64,000 nt of DNA, taken from the NCBI RefSeq assembly GCF_018390555.1, contig NZ_JAHBGB010000006.1:434001-498000 (forward strand). Reading direction: 5' to 3'. A program made the position numbers and the translations under genes. How positions within the stretch are numbered: the first letter of the stretch is position 1; the number at the start of each line of letters is the position of its first letter. The notes beneath the pieces were generated by a model that searched no databases, was not told the origin of the DNA, and saw only the letters and a list, made by a program, of their open reading frames with translations. Source of the stretch: Ancylobacter oerskovii. GTDB lineage: Bacteria > Pseudomonadota > Alphaproteobacteria > Rhizobiales > Xanthobacteraceae. Positions 7,588 through 15,747 of the stretch are shown one piece after another.

Positions 7588-8406
7588 ATGCAGAGTGTGG
7601 ACAAGGATAGCGACGGAATGGGCGGCCCGCGGAACGGAGCGGTACAGCCGATCATCGCGGCGGACAGCATCTGCAAGGATTTCGGCCCGCTCGCCGTGCT
7701 GCGCGGCATCTCGCTTCAGGCCGCCAACCACGACGTGATCTCGATCATCGGCTCGAGCGGCTCGGGCAAGAGCACCTTCCTGCGTTGCCTGAACCTGCTG
7801 GAGATGCCGACCAGCGGCAGCCTGCGCATCTGCGGCGAGGACATCGACCTGCACCAGACGCCGCAGGGCATGGTCGCCGGCGACAGGAAGCAGGTGCGGC
7901 GCATCCGCTCCTCGCTCGGCATGGTGTTCCAGGGTTTCAATCTCTGGTCGCACATGAACGTGCTGGAGAACGTCATGGCCGCGCCCGTCCATGTGCAGGG
8001 CAAGAGCAAGGCCGAGGCGCGCGAGAAGGCCGAACACTATCTCCAGCGCGTCGGCCTCTACGAGAAGCGCGACGCTTATCCTGCCTTCATGTCCGGCGGC
8101 CAGCAGCAGCGCGCCGCGATCGCCCGCGCGCTCGCCATGGAGCCGGCCGCCGTGCTGTTCGACGAACCGACCTCGGCGCTCGATCCCGAGCTGGTCGGCG
8201 AGGTGCTGAAGGTCATTCGCGGCCTCGCCGAGGAAGGGCGCACCATGATCGTGGTCACCCACGAGATGGCCTTCGCGCGCGACGTCTCCTCGCAGGTGCT
8301 GTTCCTGCACCAGGGCGAGGTCGAGGAATCCGGTCCGCCGGCGCAGCTCTTCCGCGAGCCGCGCTCGGAGCGGCTGAAAGCCTTTCTGACACGGGCCGCC
8401 GTCTGA
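7588..8406 (+). CDS. Polar amino acid ABC transporter, ATP-binding protein
   Basis: 272 residues from the ATG at 7588, chosen over a TTG at 7567 because GGAG lies about 6 bases upstream. Walker A GSSGSGKST (55-63), Q-loop VFQGFN, signature MSGGQQQR, Walker B AVLFDEPTSALD and a switch His in VTHEMAFAR are all present. This is the HisP/GlnQ/ArtP class that powers uptake of polar or basic amino acids. It is the first gene of an operon with the binding protein (8437) and two permeases (9318, 10021), and it faces the Ldh-family gene. A basic or ureido amino acid is the probable cargo from context. Confidence 0.92.
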   Translation: MQSVDKDSDGMGGPRNGAVQPIIAADSICKDFGPLAVLRGISLQAANHDVISIIGSSGSGKSTFLRCLNLLEMPTSGSLRICGEDIDLHQTPQGMVAGDRKQVRRIRSSLGMVFQGFNLWSHMNVLENVMAAPVHVQGKSKAEAREKAEHYLQRVGLYEKRDAYPAFMSGGQQQRAAIARALAMEPAAVLFDEPTSALDPELVGEVLKVIRGLAEEGRTMIVVTHEMAFARDVSSQVLFLHQGEVEESGPPAQLFREPRSERLKAFLTRAAV

Positions 8407-8436
8407 CGCGGCTCCAAATCACCACAGGGGACCACC

Positions 8437-9210
8437 ATGAAAAAATATCTGGCGCTCGGCGTCGTCCTGTCCGGCCTCGCAGGGGCCTTCGCCGGCCCGG
8501 CGGCGGCGCAGGACAAGACCATCGTCTTCGCGACCGAGGCGGCCTACCCGCCGTTCAACCAGCTGACCTCGGACGGCAAGATCACCGGCTTCGACGTCGA
8601 GATCGGCATGGCCGCCTGCGCGAAGATGAAGCGTAAATGCGAGTTCGTGCAGCAGGACTGGGACGGCATCGTCGCCGGCCTGCAGACCCGCCGCTACGAC
8701 GCCATCTTCTCCTCCATGGGCATCACCGAGGAGCGCAAGAAGCAGCTCCTGTTCACCGATCCCTATTACCGCCCCTCCGCCGCCTTCGTCGGCAAGTCCG
8801 ACGTGAAGGTGGACTTCAAGGACCCGGCGCTCGGCGGCGCCACGGTCGGCGCGGTGCCCGGCATCTACGAGTGCTACGTGAAGAAGGCCTATCCCAAAGC
8901 CAACCTCACCGTCTATCCGAACTCGGACGCGCTCTATCTCGACCTGACCTCGGGCCGCCTCGACCTCGCCTTCAACGGCCAGGTCGCGATCAGCAACTCC
9001 TTCCTCAAGGGCCCGGACGGCAAGGGCTTCGCCATCGCCGGCGAGCCGGTGCGCGATATCGGCTGCCTCGGCGAGGGCGCCGGCGTCGCCATGCGCAAGG
9101 ACGACACCGAGCTGAAGGCGGCGCTGGACAAGGCGTTCAAGGAGATGCGCGCCGACGGCACCTACAAGACGATCAACGACAAGTACTTCACCTTCGACAT
9201 CTACGAGTGA
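8437..9210 (+). CDS. Periplasmic basic/polar amino acid-binding protein
   Basis: 257 residues with a clear signal peptide (KK start, hydrophobic 5-20, cleavage after AAA/QD near 24). It is an SBP_bac_3 family protein: the FATEAAYPPFN start and the GFDVEIGMAAC and DWDGIVAGLQTRRYD segments match the lysine/arginine/ornithine-binding group. Two Cys (in YECYVKKAYP and DIGCLGEG) may form a disulfide. It delivers substrate to the two permeases downstream. A strong stem-loop follows its stop codon, which would allow higher expression of this protein than of the permeases. Confidence 0.92.
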   Translation: MKKYLALGVVLSGLAGAFAGPAAAQDKTIVFATEAAYPPFNQLTSDGKITGFDVEIGMAACAKMKRKCEFVQQDWDGIVAGLQTRRYDAIFSSMGITEERKKQLLFTDPYYRPSAAFVGKSDVKVDFKDPALGGATVGAVPGIYECYVKKAYPKANLTVYPNSDALYLDLTSGRLDLAFNGQVAISNSFLKGPDGKGFAIAGEPVRDIGCLGEGAGVAMRKDDTELKAALDKAFKEMRADGTYKTINDKYFTFDIYE

Positions 9211-9217
9211 TGCCTTC

Positions 9218-9244
9218 GCCGGCGTGCCCTCGCGGCGCGCCGGC
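9218..9244 (+). promoter_or_regulatory. Intercistronic mRNA stem-loop after binding-protein gene
   Basis: GCCGGCGTGCC (9218-9228) and GGCGCGCCGGC (9234-9244) form an 11-bp stem with a single G-U pair and loop CTCGC. It starts 8 bp after the binding-protein stop and about 75 bp before the permease start, with no T-run. Stem-loops in this position in transport operons protect the upstream message from 3' exonucleases and lower permease expression. Confidence 0.6.
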
Positions 9245-9317
9245 CGTTCCCGCTCCTGAGCGTTCCGCCTCCCCGGGGCGTCCGCGAGGCCGATCAGATG
9301 CAAGGTTTGACCGCCCG

Positions 9318-10010
9318 ATGAATGTGCTCGCCGACTTCCTGCCCATCGTGCTGCGCGGCATGCTGGTGACCGTGGCGCTCAGCCTCGGCGCGATGGTGCT
9401 CGCCACCCTGATCGGGCTCGTCGCGGCCTGGGGACGCCTCGGCGGGCCACGGGCGGTGAGGGGGATCGTGCTGGCCTACACCGTGCTGGTGCGCGGCATG
9501 CCGCCGCTGGTGCTGATGCTGCTCATCTATTTCGGCGGCCAGACCGCGATCAACGCCGCCGCCGACGCCATGGCGCTCGATCCGGTGCAGATCGACCCGT
9601 TCACCGCCGGCGTGGTGTCGATCGGCATCATCTTCGGCGCCTATCTCACCGAGACCTTCCGCGGCGCCTATCTCGCCATCCCGCAGGGCGAGATCGAGGC
9701 GGGCATCGCCTTCGGCATGCCGGCCGCCACCCTCGCCCGCGTCGTCATCCTGCCGCCGCTGATGCGGCTCGCCTTGCCCGGCTACTGGAACATCTGGCTG
9801 ACGCTGGTGAAGTCCTGCGCGCTCGTCTCCGTCATCGGCCTGCAGGATGCGGTCTATGCCGCGCTGTCGATCGGCCGCTCCACCCGCGAGCCCTTCACCT
9901 TCATGCTGGTCGTGATGGCACTGTACCTCGCCTATACCGGCCTGTCCGACCTCGCCTTCCGCGGCCTCGGCAAGCGCCTCGCGCGCGGCACCCGCGTCGT
10001 CCGGGTGTGA
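9318..10010 (+). CDS. Amino acid ABC transporter permease (HisQ-like)
   Basis: 230 residues from the ATG at 9318; an upstream in-frame ATG at 9210 would add a 36-residue hydrophilic Pro/Arg leader not expected in a permease. It has five membrane segments and the cytoplasmic EAA loop (EIEAGIAFGMPAATLARVVI, about 115-134) that docks on the ATPase. It forms a heterodimer with the permease at 10021 in the inner membrane. It lies in the same operon as the binding protein and ATPase. Confidence 0.9.
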   Translation: MNVLADFLPIVLRGMLVTVALSLGAMVLATLIGLVAAWGRLGGPRAVRGIVLAYTVLVRGMPPLVLMLLIYFGGQTAINAAADAMALDPVQIDPFTAGVVSIGIIFGAYLTETFRGAYLAIPQGEIEAGIAFGMPAATLARVVILPPLMRLALPGYWNIWLTLVKSCALVSVIGLQDAVYAALSIGRSTREPFTFMLVVMALYLAYTGLSDLAFRGLGKRLARGTRVVRV

Positions 10011-10020
10011 GGAGGGATCG

Positions 10021-10716
10021 ATGTACGCCTTCGAGGTCGTCTTCGACCATCTCCCGCTCTTCCTCACCGGCCTGCGCAACACGCTGCTTTTGCTGGTGCT
10101 CTCGGCGATCTTCTCCTTCGTGCTGGCGGTGCCGCTGGCGCTGGTGGTGACGCGCAGGGTGCCGGTCGCCACGCCGATCATCGAGACGGTGAGCTACGTC
10201 TTCCGCGGCACGCCGCTGATCGTGCAGGTCTACCTGCTCTATTACGGCCTCGCCCAGTTCGCCTTCATCCGGGCGAGCGTGCTGTGGCCGTGGCTGCGCG
10301 AGGCGTGGACCTGCCTCCTGATCGCCTTCACGTTCGGCACCTGCGCCTATCTCATCCAGATCTTGCGCGGCGCCATCGAGGCGGTGCCTCATGGCGAGGT
10401 GGAGGCCGCGCGCGCGGTCGGCATGACGCCGTTCCAGACGCTGCGCATCGTGGTGCTGCCCAACGCCTTCCGCCGCGCGCTGCCGAATTTCGAGAACGAG
10501 CTGATCTTCCTGCTGCACGCCACAGCCATCGCCAGCCTGGTGACGGTGATCGACCTCGTCGGCGCCGGGCGCAACTTCAACACCATCTACTACTTCACCT
10601 ATGAGGGCTTCGCGATCGCCGGCCTGCTCTATCTCGCCATCGTCGGCATCCTGCGCCTGTCCTTCGCCCTCCTCGAAAAGAGGCTGCTCGTCCACCTGCG
10701 GCGGGCCGGCATCTAG
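10021..10716 (+). CDS. Amino acid ABC transporter permease (HisM-like)
   Basis: 231 residues, five membrane segments and an EAA loop (GEVEAARAVGMTPFQTLRIV, about 123-142). FRGTPLIVQVYLLYYG near residue 61 is the typical HisM/ArtM/GlnP signature. It starts 10 bp after the HisQ-like permease. It completes the importer; substrate is inferred to be a polar or basic amino acid as for the binding protein. Confidence 0.92.
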   Translation: MYAFEVVFDHLPLFLTGLRNTLLLLVLSAIFSFVLAVPLALVVTRRVPVATPIIETVSYVFRGTPLIVQVYLLYYGLAQFAFIRASVLWPWLREAWTCLLIAFTFGTCAYLIQILRGAIEAVPHGEVEAARAVGMTPFQTLRIVVLPNAFRRALPNFENELIFLLHATAIASLVTVIDLVGAGRNFNTIYYFTYEGFAIAGLLYLAIVGILRLSFALLEKRLLVHLRRAGI

Positions 10717-10733
10717 CCGCGCCGCCGCCCCCC

Positions 10734-10753
10734 GCCGGCCGTGCGCGGCCGGC
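10734..10753 (+). other. GC hairpin between transporter and aldehyde dehydrogenase genes
   Basis: GCCGGCCG (10734-10741), loop TGCG, CGGCCGGC (10746-10753), a perfect 8-bp stem in the 54-bp gap. There is no T-run, so it is more likely a message-stabilising or partly terminating structure inside one operon than a full terminator. Confidence 0.45.
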
Positions 10754-10770
10754 CTCGAAGGGACACGATC

Positions 10771-12258
10771 ATGTTGAAGACGCCGTCCGACTGGCGCGCG
10801 CTCGCCGCCGCTCTCCCGCTCCGCTCGCAGGCCTTCATCGACGGGCAGTACCGGCCGGCGCGCGACGGGCGGACCTTCGAGACCGTCAACCCGGCCACGG
10901 GGACGAAGATCGCCGACATCGCCGCCTGCGACGCCGCCGATGTCGATCTCGCCGTGGCCGTCGCCCGCCGCAGCTTCGAGGCCGGCTCCTGGTCGCGCCG
11001 CGATCCGGCCGAGCGGCGCAAGGTGCTGGTCCGCCTCGCCGACCTCATCCTCGCCCATGCCGAGGAGCTGGCTTTGCTCGAGACGCTCGACATGGGCAAG
11101 CTCGTGCGCGATTCCGCCACCCTCGACATCCCGGGCTCGGCGGAGGTGTTCCGCTGGTATGGCGAGGCCTGCGACAAGCTGAACGGCGAGGTGGTGCGCG
11201 CCGGCGACGGCAGCTTCGCGCTGATCGACCACGAGCCGGTGGGCGTGGTCGGCGCCGTGGTGCCGTGGAACTTCCCGCTGAAGATGGCGGCGTGGAAATG
11301 CGCTCCGGCGCTCGCCGCCGGCAACAGCGTCATCCTCAAGCCGGCCGAGCAGTCGCCGCTCACCGCGCTGCGCCTCGCCGAACTGGCCGCCGAGGCCGGG
11401 ATCCCGGACGGCGTGTTCAACGTGCTGCCCGGGCTCGGCCACGAGGCGGGGCAGGCCATCGGCCTGCATGAGGGCATCGACTGCGTGGCCTTTACCGGCT
11501 CCACCGAGATCGGCAAGAAGTTCCTCGCCTATGCCAGCGCGTCCAACATGAAGCGCATCTGGCTGGAATGCGGCGGCAAGAGCGCCAATCTCGTCTTCCC
11601 CGAGGCCAGGGATCTCGACCGCGCCGCCGGCTTCGCCGCGCAGGGCATCTTCTTCAACCAGGGCGAGGTGTGCTCGGCGACCTCGCGGCTGTTCGTGCAC
11701 CGCTCCATCGCCGAGGAATTCACCGCGCGCCTGCTCGAAAAGGTCGACGCCTACCGCCCCGGCGACCCGCTCGACGCCGCCTCCGGCATGGGCGCGCTGG
11801 TGACCGAGGAACACACGCAGCGCGTGCTCGACTACATCGCCATTGGCCGGCAGGGCGCGACGCTCGCCTGCGGCGGCGAACGGGTGCTGGCCGAGACCGG
11901 CGGCTGCTTCGTCGCCCCGACCATCTTCACCGACGTCGATCCCAATTCGCGCATCGCCCGCGAGGAGGTGTTCGGCCCAGTGCTGGCCGTCTCCACCTTC
12001 GCCGACGAGGCCGAGGCGATCCGGCTCGCCAACGATTCCGTCTACGGCCTCGGCGCCTCGGTGTGGACCGACGATCTGAGCCAGGCGCACCGCGTCGCGC
12101 GGGCGCTGCATGTCGGCTCGGTCAGCGTCAACACCGTCGACGCGGTCGACGTGCGCACGCCCTTCGGCGGCGTGAAGCAGTCGGGCAGCGGGCGGGACCT
12201 CTCGCTGCACGCCTTCGACAAATACACCGACCTCAAGACGACATGGATCTCGCTGTGA
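10771..12258 (+). CDS. Aldehyde dehydrogenase (PuuC-like)
   Basis: 495 residues from the ATG at 10771, preceded by GAAGGGA. Catalytic Glu lies in LECGGKSANLVF (about 264-275) and catalytic Cys in NQGEVCSATSR (about 296-306). WNFPLKMAAWKCAPAL and FTGSTEIGKK are the NAD-binding parts. It resembles gamma-glutamyl-gamma-aminobutyraldehyde or guanidinobutyraldehyde dehydrogenases, which oxidise aldehydes arising from putrescine or agmatine to the acids. With the ureohydrolase at 5362, oxidation to 4-guanidinobutyrate followed by hydrolysis to GABA is a consistent, inferred role. The hydrolase gene downstream overlaps its end by 16 bases, showing translational coupling. Confidence 0.9.
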   Translation: MLKTPSDWRALAAALPLRSQAFIDGQYRPARDGRTFETVNPATGTKIADIAACDAADVDLAVAVARRSFEAGSWSRRDPAERRKVLVRLADLILAHAEELALLETLDMGKLVRDSATLDIPGSAEVFRWYGEACDKLNGEVVRAGDGSFALIDHEPVGVVGAVVPWNFPLKMAAWKCAPALAAGNSVILKPAEQSPLTALRLAELAAEAGIPDGVFNVLPGLGHEAGQAIGLHEGIDCVAFTGSTEIGKKFLAYASASNMKRIWLECGGKSANLVFPEARDLDRAAGFAAQGIFFNQGEVCSATSRLFVHRSIAEEFTARLLEKVDAYRPGDPLDAASGMGALVTEEHTQRVLDYIAIGRQGATLACGGERVLAETGGCFVAPTIFTDVDPNSRIAREEVFGPVLAVSTFADEAEAIRLANDSVYGLGASVWTDDLSQAHRVARALHVGSVSVNTVDAVDVRTPFGGVKQSGSGRDLSLHAFDKYTDLKTTWISL

Positions 12259-13514
12259 ACCTGCGTCCCGATCTGCCGCGCCTGACCGATGGCGAGCGGC
12301 TGTGGTCCGACCTGATGGCCATGGCCAAAATCGGCGCGCTGGCGCATGGCGGCTGCTGCCGCCTGTCGCTGACCGACGAGGACCGGCAGGCCCGCGACCT
12401 GTTCGTGCGCTGGGCGCGCGAGGCTGGCTGCGAGGTGCGCGTCGATCCGTTCGGCAACATCTTCGCCACCCGCGCCGGGCGGAGCGCGGACGCCGCCCAT
12501 GTGCTGGTCGGCAGCCATCTCGACACCCAGCCGCATGGCGGGCGCTTCGACGGCGTGCTCGGCGTGCTGGCCGGGCTCGAAGTGGTGCGGGCGCTGAACG
12601 CGGCCGGCATCGAGACCGAGCACGCCGTCACCGTGGTCAACTGGACCAATGAGGAGGGCGTGCGCTTCTCGCCCGGCCTCACCGGGTCCGGCGGCTTCGT
12701 CGGCGCCATCCGCGCCTATGACACCGCGGCGGTGACCGGGGTGGACGGCGTGCCGTTCTATCCCGAGTTGCACCGCATCGGCTATGGCGGCGCGGCGCGG
12801 CTGACCTCGCGCCTCGCCGGCTATTACGAGCTGCATATCGAGCAGGGACCGGTGCTGGAGGGCGCGGGCGCGACCATCGGCATCGTCGAGGGCATCCAGG
12901 GCGTGCGCTGGCTGGCGGTCGAGCTCGCGGGCGAGGATCGCCACGCCGGGACCACCCCGGCCGCCGACCGCCGCGACGCCTTCATGGCGGCGGCCCGGCT
13001 CGCGATCGACGCCCGCGCCGCCGCGCTGGCGCTCGACAGGGACTTCCGCATCACCTTCGGCCGGGTCGGCGTCGAGCCGGGCTCGATCAACACCGTGCCC
13101 GGCCGGGTGACCATGAGCGTCGACCTGCGCCATTCCGACGTCGACCTGCTCGACCGCGTCGAGAAGGAGATCGTCGAGGCGGTGGCGGCGCTCGCCGGCA
13201 GCGAGGGCACGAGGGGCACGGTGACGCGAGCCATGGATGTCGCGCCGGTGCGTTTCGACGCGGCGATGCAGGACAATATCGAGGCCTCGGCCTCCGGCCT
13301 CGGCATCGCCAGCCAGCGGCTGCCGAGCGGCGCCATGCACGATGCGAGCAACCTCGCCCGCATCGCGCCGAGCGCGATGATCTTCGTCCCGTCGCGCGGC
13401 GGCATCAGCCACAATGAAAGCGAATGGACCGATCCCGCGCAGGTCGCGGACGGCTGCGAGGTCTTGGCACGCGCCGTGCTGCGCCACGCAACGGGGAAGC
13501 TGGTCCCGCACTGA
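12243..13514 (+). CDS. M20-type N-carbamoyl-L-amino acid hydrolase/allantoate amidohydrolase family
   Basis: 423 residues from the ATG at 12243, which overlaps the aldehyde dehydrogenase stop. Metal-binding motifs are GSHLDTQPHGGRFDG (about 87-101), TNEEGVRF (about 136-143), LHIEQGPVLE (about 196-205) and SGAMHDA (about 362-368); the lid domain has GEDRHAGTTP. The family hydrolyses C-N bonds in ureido compounds such as N-carbamoyl amino acids, beta-ureidopropionate or allantoate, releasing ammonia and CO2. The context of citrulline and guanidino catabolism suggests a carbamoyl amino acid substrate, but the exact one is not visible. Confidence 0.87.
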   Translation: MDLAVNLRPDLPRLTDGERLWSDLMAMAKIGALAHGGCCRLSLTDEDRQARDLFVRWAREAGCEVRVDPFGNIFATRAGRSADAAHVLVGSHLDTQPHGGRFDGVLGVLAGLEVVRALNAAGIETEHAVTVVNWTNEEGVRFSPGLTGSGGFVGAIRAYDTAAVTGVDGVPFYPELHRIGYGGAARLTSRLAGYYELHIEQGPVLEGAGATIGIVEGIQGVRWLAVELAGEDRHAGTTPAADRRDAFMAAARLAIDARAAALALDRDFRITFGRVGVEPGSINTVPGRVTMSVDLRHSDVDLLDRVEKEIVEAVAALAGSEGTRGTVTRAMDVAPVRFDAAMQDNIEASASGLGIASQRLPSGAMHDASNLARIAPSAMIFVPSRGGISHNESEWTDPAQVADGCEVLARAVLRHATGKLVPH

Positions 13515-13523
13515 GGGAAGACG

Positions 13524-14105
13524 ATGGAAACGCCGGACGCGAATGTCAGGATTGGCGCGAAACTCAAGCATGCGCGGCTGCTGATGGGGCTCAGCCTCGC
13601 CGAGCTCGGCCAGAGGGTCGGCGTGACGGAAGGCTTCCTCTCCAAGCTGGAGAACGGCCGCTCGCAGGCCTCCATCGGCACGCTGCACAAGCTGGTCCAG
13701 GCGCTCGACACCAATATGAGCGCCCTGTTCGCCGAGGCGCCGGAGGGCGAGGCCGCGGTGACGGTGGTACGCGCCGGCGAGCGCCCGCGCCTCGAGGCCG
13801 GGCATGTACGGGCCGGCAACAATGTCGTGCTGGAGCGCCTGGTGCCGCACCGGCCGGACCAGCTGCTGCAGATCAACATCCATGTCATCCCCGCCAAGGG
13901 CGGCAGCCCGGATTTCATCAGCCATGGCGGGCAGGAATTCGGCTATGTGCTGGCCGGCGCCTTCACGCTGGTGGTCGACGGATATGAGCGGCAGATCGGC
14001 GAAGGCGACGCCTTCTATTTCGATTCCTCGCTGCCGCACGGCTATCGCAACGACAGCGAGGTCGAGGCGCGGGTGCTGTGGGTGAACACCCCGCCGACCT
14101 TCTGA
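13524..14105 (+). CDS. XRE-family regulator with C-terminal cupin domain
   Basis: 193 residues. An N-terminal helix-turn-helix (about 10-65, LAELGQRVGVTEGFLSKLEN) is followed by a small beta-barrel cupin (about 110-185, with EFGYVLAGAFTLVVDGY and SSLPHGYRNDS). This is the PuuR/SutR architecture, usually a repressor of nearby polyamine or amino acid catabolic genes that senses a small ligand in the cupin. It is the last gene after the hydrolase (9-bp gap), and the dyads at 7529 and 14150 are candidate targets. Confidence 0.9.
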   Translation: METPDANVRIGAKLKHARLLMGLSLAELGQRVGVTEGFLSKLENGRSQASIGTLHKLVQALDTNMSALFAEAPEGEAAVTVVRAGERPRLEAGHVRAGNNVVLERLVPHRPDQLLQINIHVIPAKGGSPDFISHGGQEFGYVLAGAFTLVVDGYERQIGEGDAFYFDSSLPHGYRNDSEVEARVLWVNTPPTF

Positions 14106-14149
14106 GGGCAGCGGCGCAGGACGGGGCCGAAGGAAGGCAAGCTTAAATC

Positions 14150-14161
14150 CTTTCAGGAAAG
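14150..14161. promoter_or_regulatory. Dyad CTTTC-AG-GAAAG upstream of promoter
   Basis: CTTTCAGGAAAG at 14150-14161 is a perfect 5-bp dyad with a 2-base centre, placed directly upstream of the -35 element of the class V aminotransferase-like gene. Placement suggests an operator for the preceding XRE-cupin regulator. This is inference from position. Confidence 0.4.
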
Positions 14162-14165
14162 TATC

Positions 14166-14194
14166 TTGACTAAACGGGACGGGGTTCCTATTCA
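14166..14194 (+). promoter_or_regulatory. Sigma-70-like promoter
   Basis: TTGACT (14166-14171) and TATTCA (14189-14194) are separated by exactly 17 bases and lie 33 bp before the ATG at 14227. It is the clearest housekeeping-type promoter in the window and shows that the aminotransferase-like gene has its own start despite the upstream operon. Confidence 0.6.
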
Positions 14195-14226
14195 GGAGAC
14201 GCTCCCTCCTCAATGCGAGAACGCTC

Positions 14227-15486
14227 ATGGCCTATGATGTGCAGGATGTCCGGCGCCAGTTCCCGGGTCTCGCCCGTGAGCGCGACGGCAGGTCCGTCGC
14301 CTTCCTCGACAACCCCGCCGGCACCCAGGTGCCGCTCTCGGTGGTCGACCGCATGGCGGCGGCCATGCTGCACACCAACGCCAATCTCGGCGGCTCCTTC
14401 GACACCTCGATCGAGGCCGGCGAGATGGTCGCGCAGGCGCACCGCGCCGCCGCCACGCTGCTGAACGCCGCCGAGACCGGCGAGGTGTTCTTCGGTCAGA
14501 ACATGACGACGCTGACCTTCGCCATGTCGCGCAGCATCGGCTCGCTGCTGCAGGAAGGCGACGAGATCGTGCTGTCGCGCATGGACCATGACGCCAATGT
14601 CGCGCCCTGGCTGATGCTGGCCGAGGACAAGGGCCTGGTGGTGCGCTGGCTCGACTTCTCGCCGGAGACCTACGAGTTCGACCTCGCCGACCTCAAGGCG
14701 CTGATGACCGAGCGCACCCGGCTGGTCGCCGTGTGCTACGCCAGCAACATCACCGGCACCATCAACGACATCGCCGGCATATCGAGGATCGCCCACGAGG
14801 CCGGCGCGCTGGTCTATGTCGACGCGGTGCAGTACGCGCCGCACGGCCTGATCGACGTGCAGGCGCTGGGCTGCGACTTCCTCGTCTGCTCCGCCTACAA
14901 GTTCTTCGGGCCGCATTACGGCGTGTTCTGGGGCCGGCGCGAGGTGCTGGACCGGCTGCGCGCCTACAAGGTGCGCGCCGCCTCCAACGAGGTGCCGTGG
15001 CGCTTCACCACCGGCACCACCAATCGCGAGCAGCTCGCGGGCGTGCATGCCGCCATCGACTACATCGCCGGCCTGTCGCGCTTCGACGCCGCCGCCCCGG
15101 GCACGGCGAGCCTGCGCGAGAAGCTCGCTTCCGGCTTCAAGGTGATGAAGCAGCACGACGACATGCTGACCCTGCGCCTGATCGAGGGGCTGAAGCCGTT
15201 CAACCGGGTGCGCGTGCTCGGCATCACCGATCCGGCGGCGTTCGGCCGGCGGGTCTCGACGGTGAGCGTCTATGTCGAGGAGGCCTCCTCGGCCGAGATC
15301 GTGAAGTCCTGGAGCAGCGAGGGCATCCAGGTCTGGAGCGGCCACAATTACGGGCTGGAGCCCAATCGTCACCTCGGCCTTCTCGAAAAGGGCAGCGGCA
15401 TCCGCATCGGGCCGGTGCACTACAACACGCCCGAGGAGATCGACCGCGTGATCCGCGCCATGGATTCCGCGCTGAACCGGCGGTAA
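14227..15486 (+). CDS. Cysteine desulfurase-like class V aminotransferase fold protein
   Basis: 419 residues. It is a PLP enzyme of fold type I, class V, with the lysine in CSAYKFFGPHYG (about 220-231) and the Asp of VYVDAVQYAPHG (about 198-209). It belongs to the cysteine desulfurase-like subgroup that differs from IscS/SufS and has no proven general reaction; the Cys loop expected of a true desulfurase is not obvious. Its own promoter and possible operator precede it, which suggests separate control from the catabolic operon. A lyase or transaminase role on an amino acid from the pathway is possible. Confidence 0.8.
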   Translation: MAYDVQDVRRQFPGLARERDGRSVAFLDNPAGTQVPLSVVDRMAAAMLHTNANLGGSFDTSIEAGEMVAQAHRAAATLLNAAETGEVFFGQNMTTLTFAMSRSIGSLLQEGDEIVLSRMDHDANVAPWLMLAEDKGLVVRWLDFSPETYEFDLADLKALMTERTRLVAVCYASNITGTINDIAGISRIAHEAGALVYVDAVQYAPHGLIDVQALGCDFLVCSAYKFFGPHYGVFWGRREVLDRLRAYKVRAASNEVPWRFTTGTTNREQLAGVHAAIDYIAGLSRFDAAAPGTASLREKLASGFKVMKQHDDMLTLRLIEGLKPFNRVRVLGITDPAAFGRRVSTVSVYVEEASSAEIVKSWSSEGIQVWSGHNYGLEPNRHLGLLEKGSGIRIGPVHYNTPEEIDRVIRAMDSALNRR

Positions 15487-15747
15487 TCGTCGCCGCGTCT
15501 CCCGCCCGTACGTTTAGTCCGGTGGGAGAGGCAGCCATGCCGTGATCCACCTGCAATGTGAAAACCGGCCTGCGCACCTCGTGCTCACGCCGGCTTATCA
15601 TCGTGGCGGCAGCCTACAAGGCCGGCCCGTTGTCAACTCTGCGGAGGCGAGGTCGCGCCGATCCAACCCGTTCATCGAGCTCGACCGGCCCCACCTTCCA
15701 GAGCGGGCCGGCCGCACGGTTGCACGCTGATCGCGCCCGGAAGCCGC
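15487..15747. other. Convergent intergenic region with stem-loops
   Basis: This 261-bp gap lies between convergent genes. TCTCCCGCC (15498-15506) pairs with GGTGGGAGA (15521-15529), with one G-U pair, just after the aminotransferase-like gene. A 10-bp inverted repeat GGCCGGCCCG (15620-15629) and CGGGCCGGCC (15704-15713) spans 74 bases. Either may limit read-through in both directions, but neither has a T-run. No gene was recognised. Confidence 0.45.

Noticed and set aside
9901..14228. Long minus-strand open frames opposite the aldehyde dehydrogenase and hydrolase genes
   Set aside because: Antisense to genes with complete catalytic motifs; no ribosome sites or domains.
14227..15486. Calling this gene a true cysteine desulfurase (IscS/SufS)
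   Set aside because: The characteristic active-site Cys loop and iron-sulfur assembly neighbours are missing; only the fold is supported.
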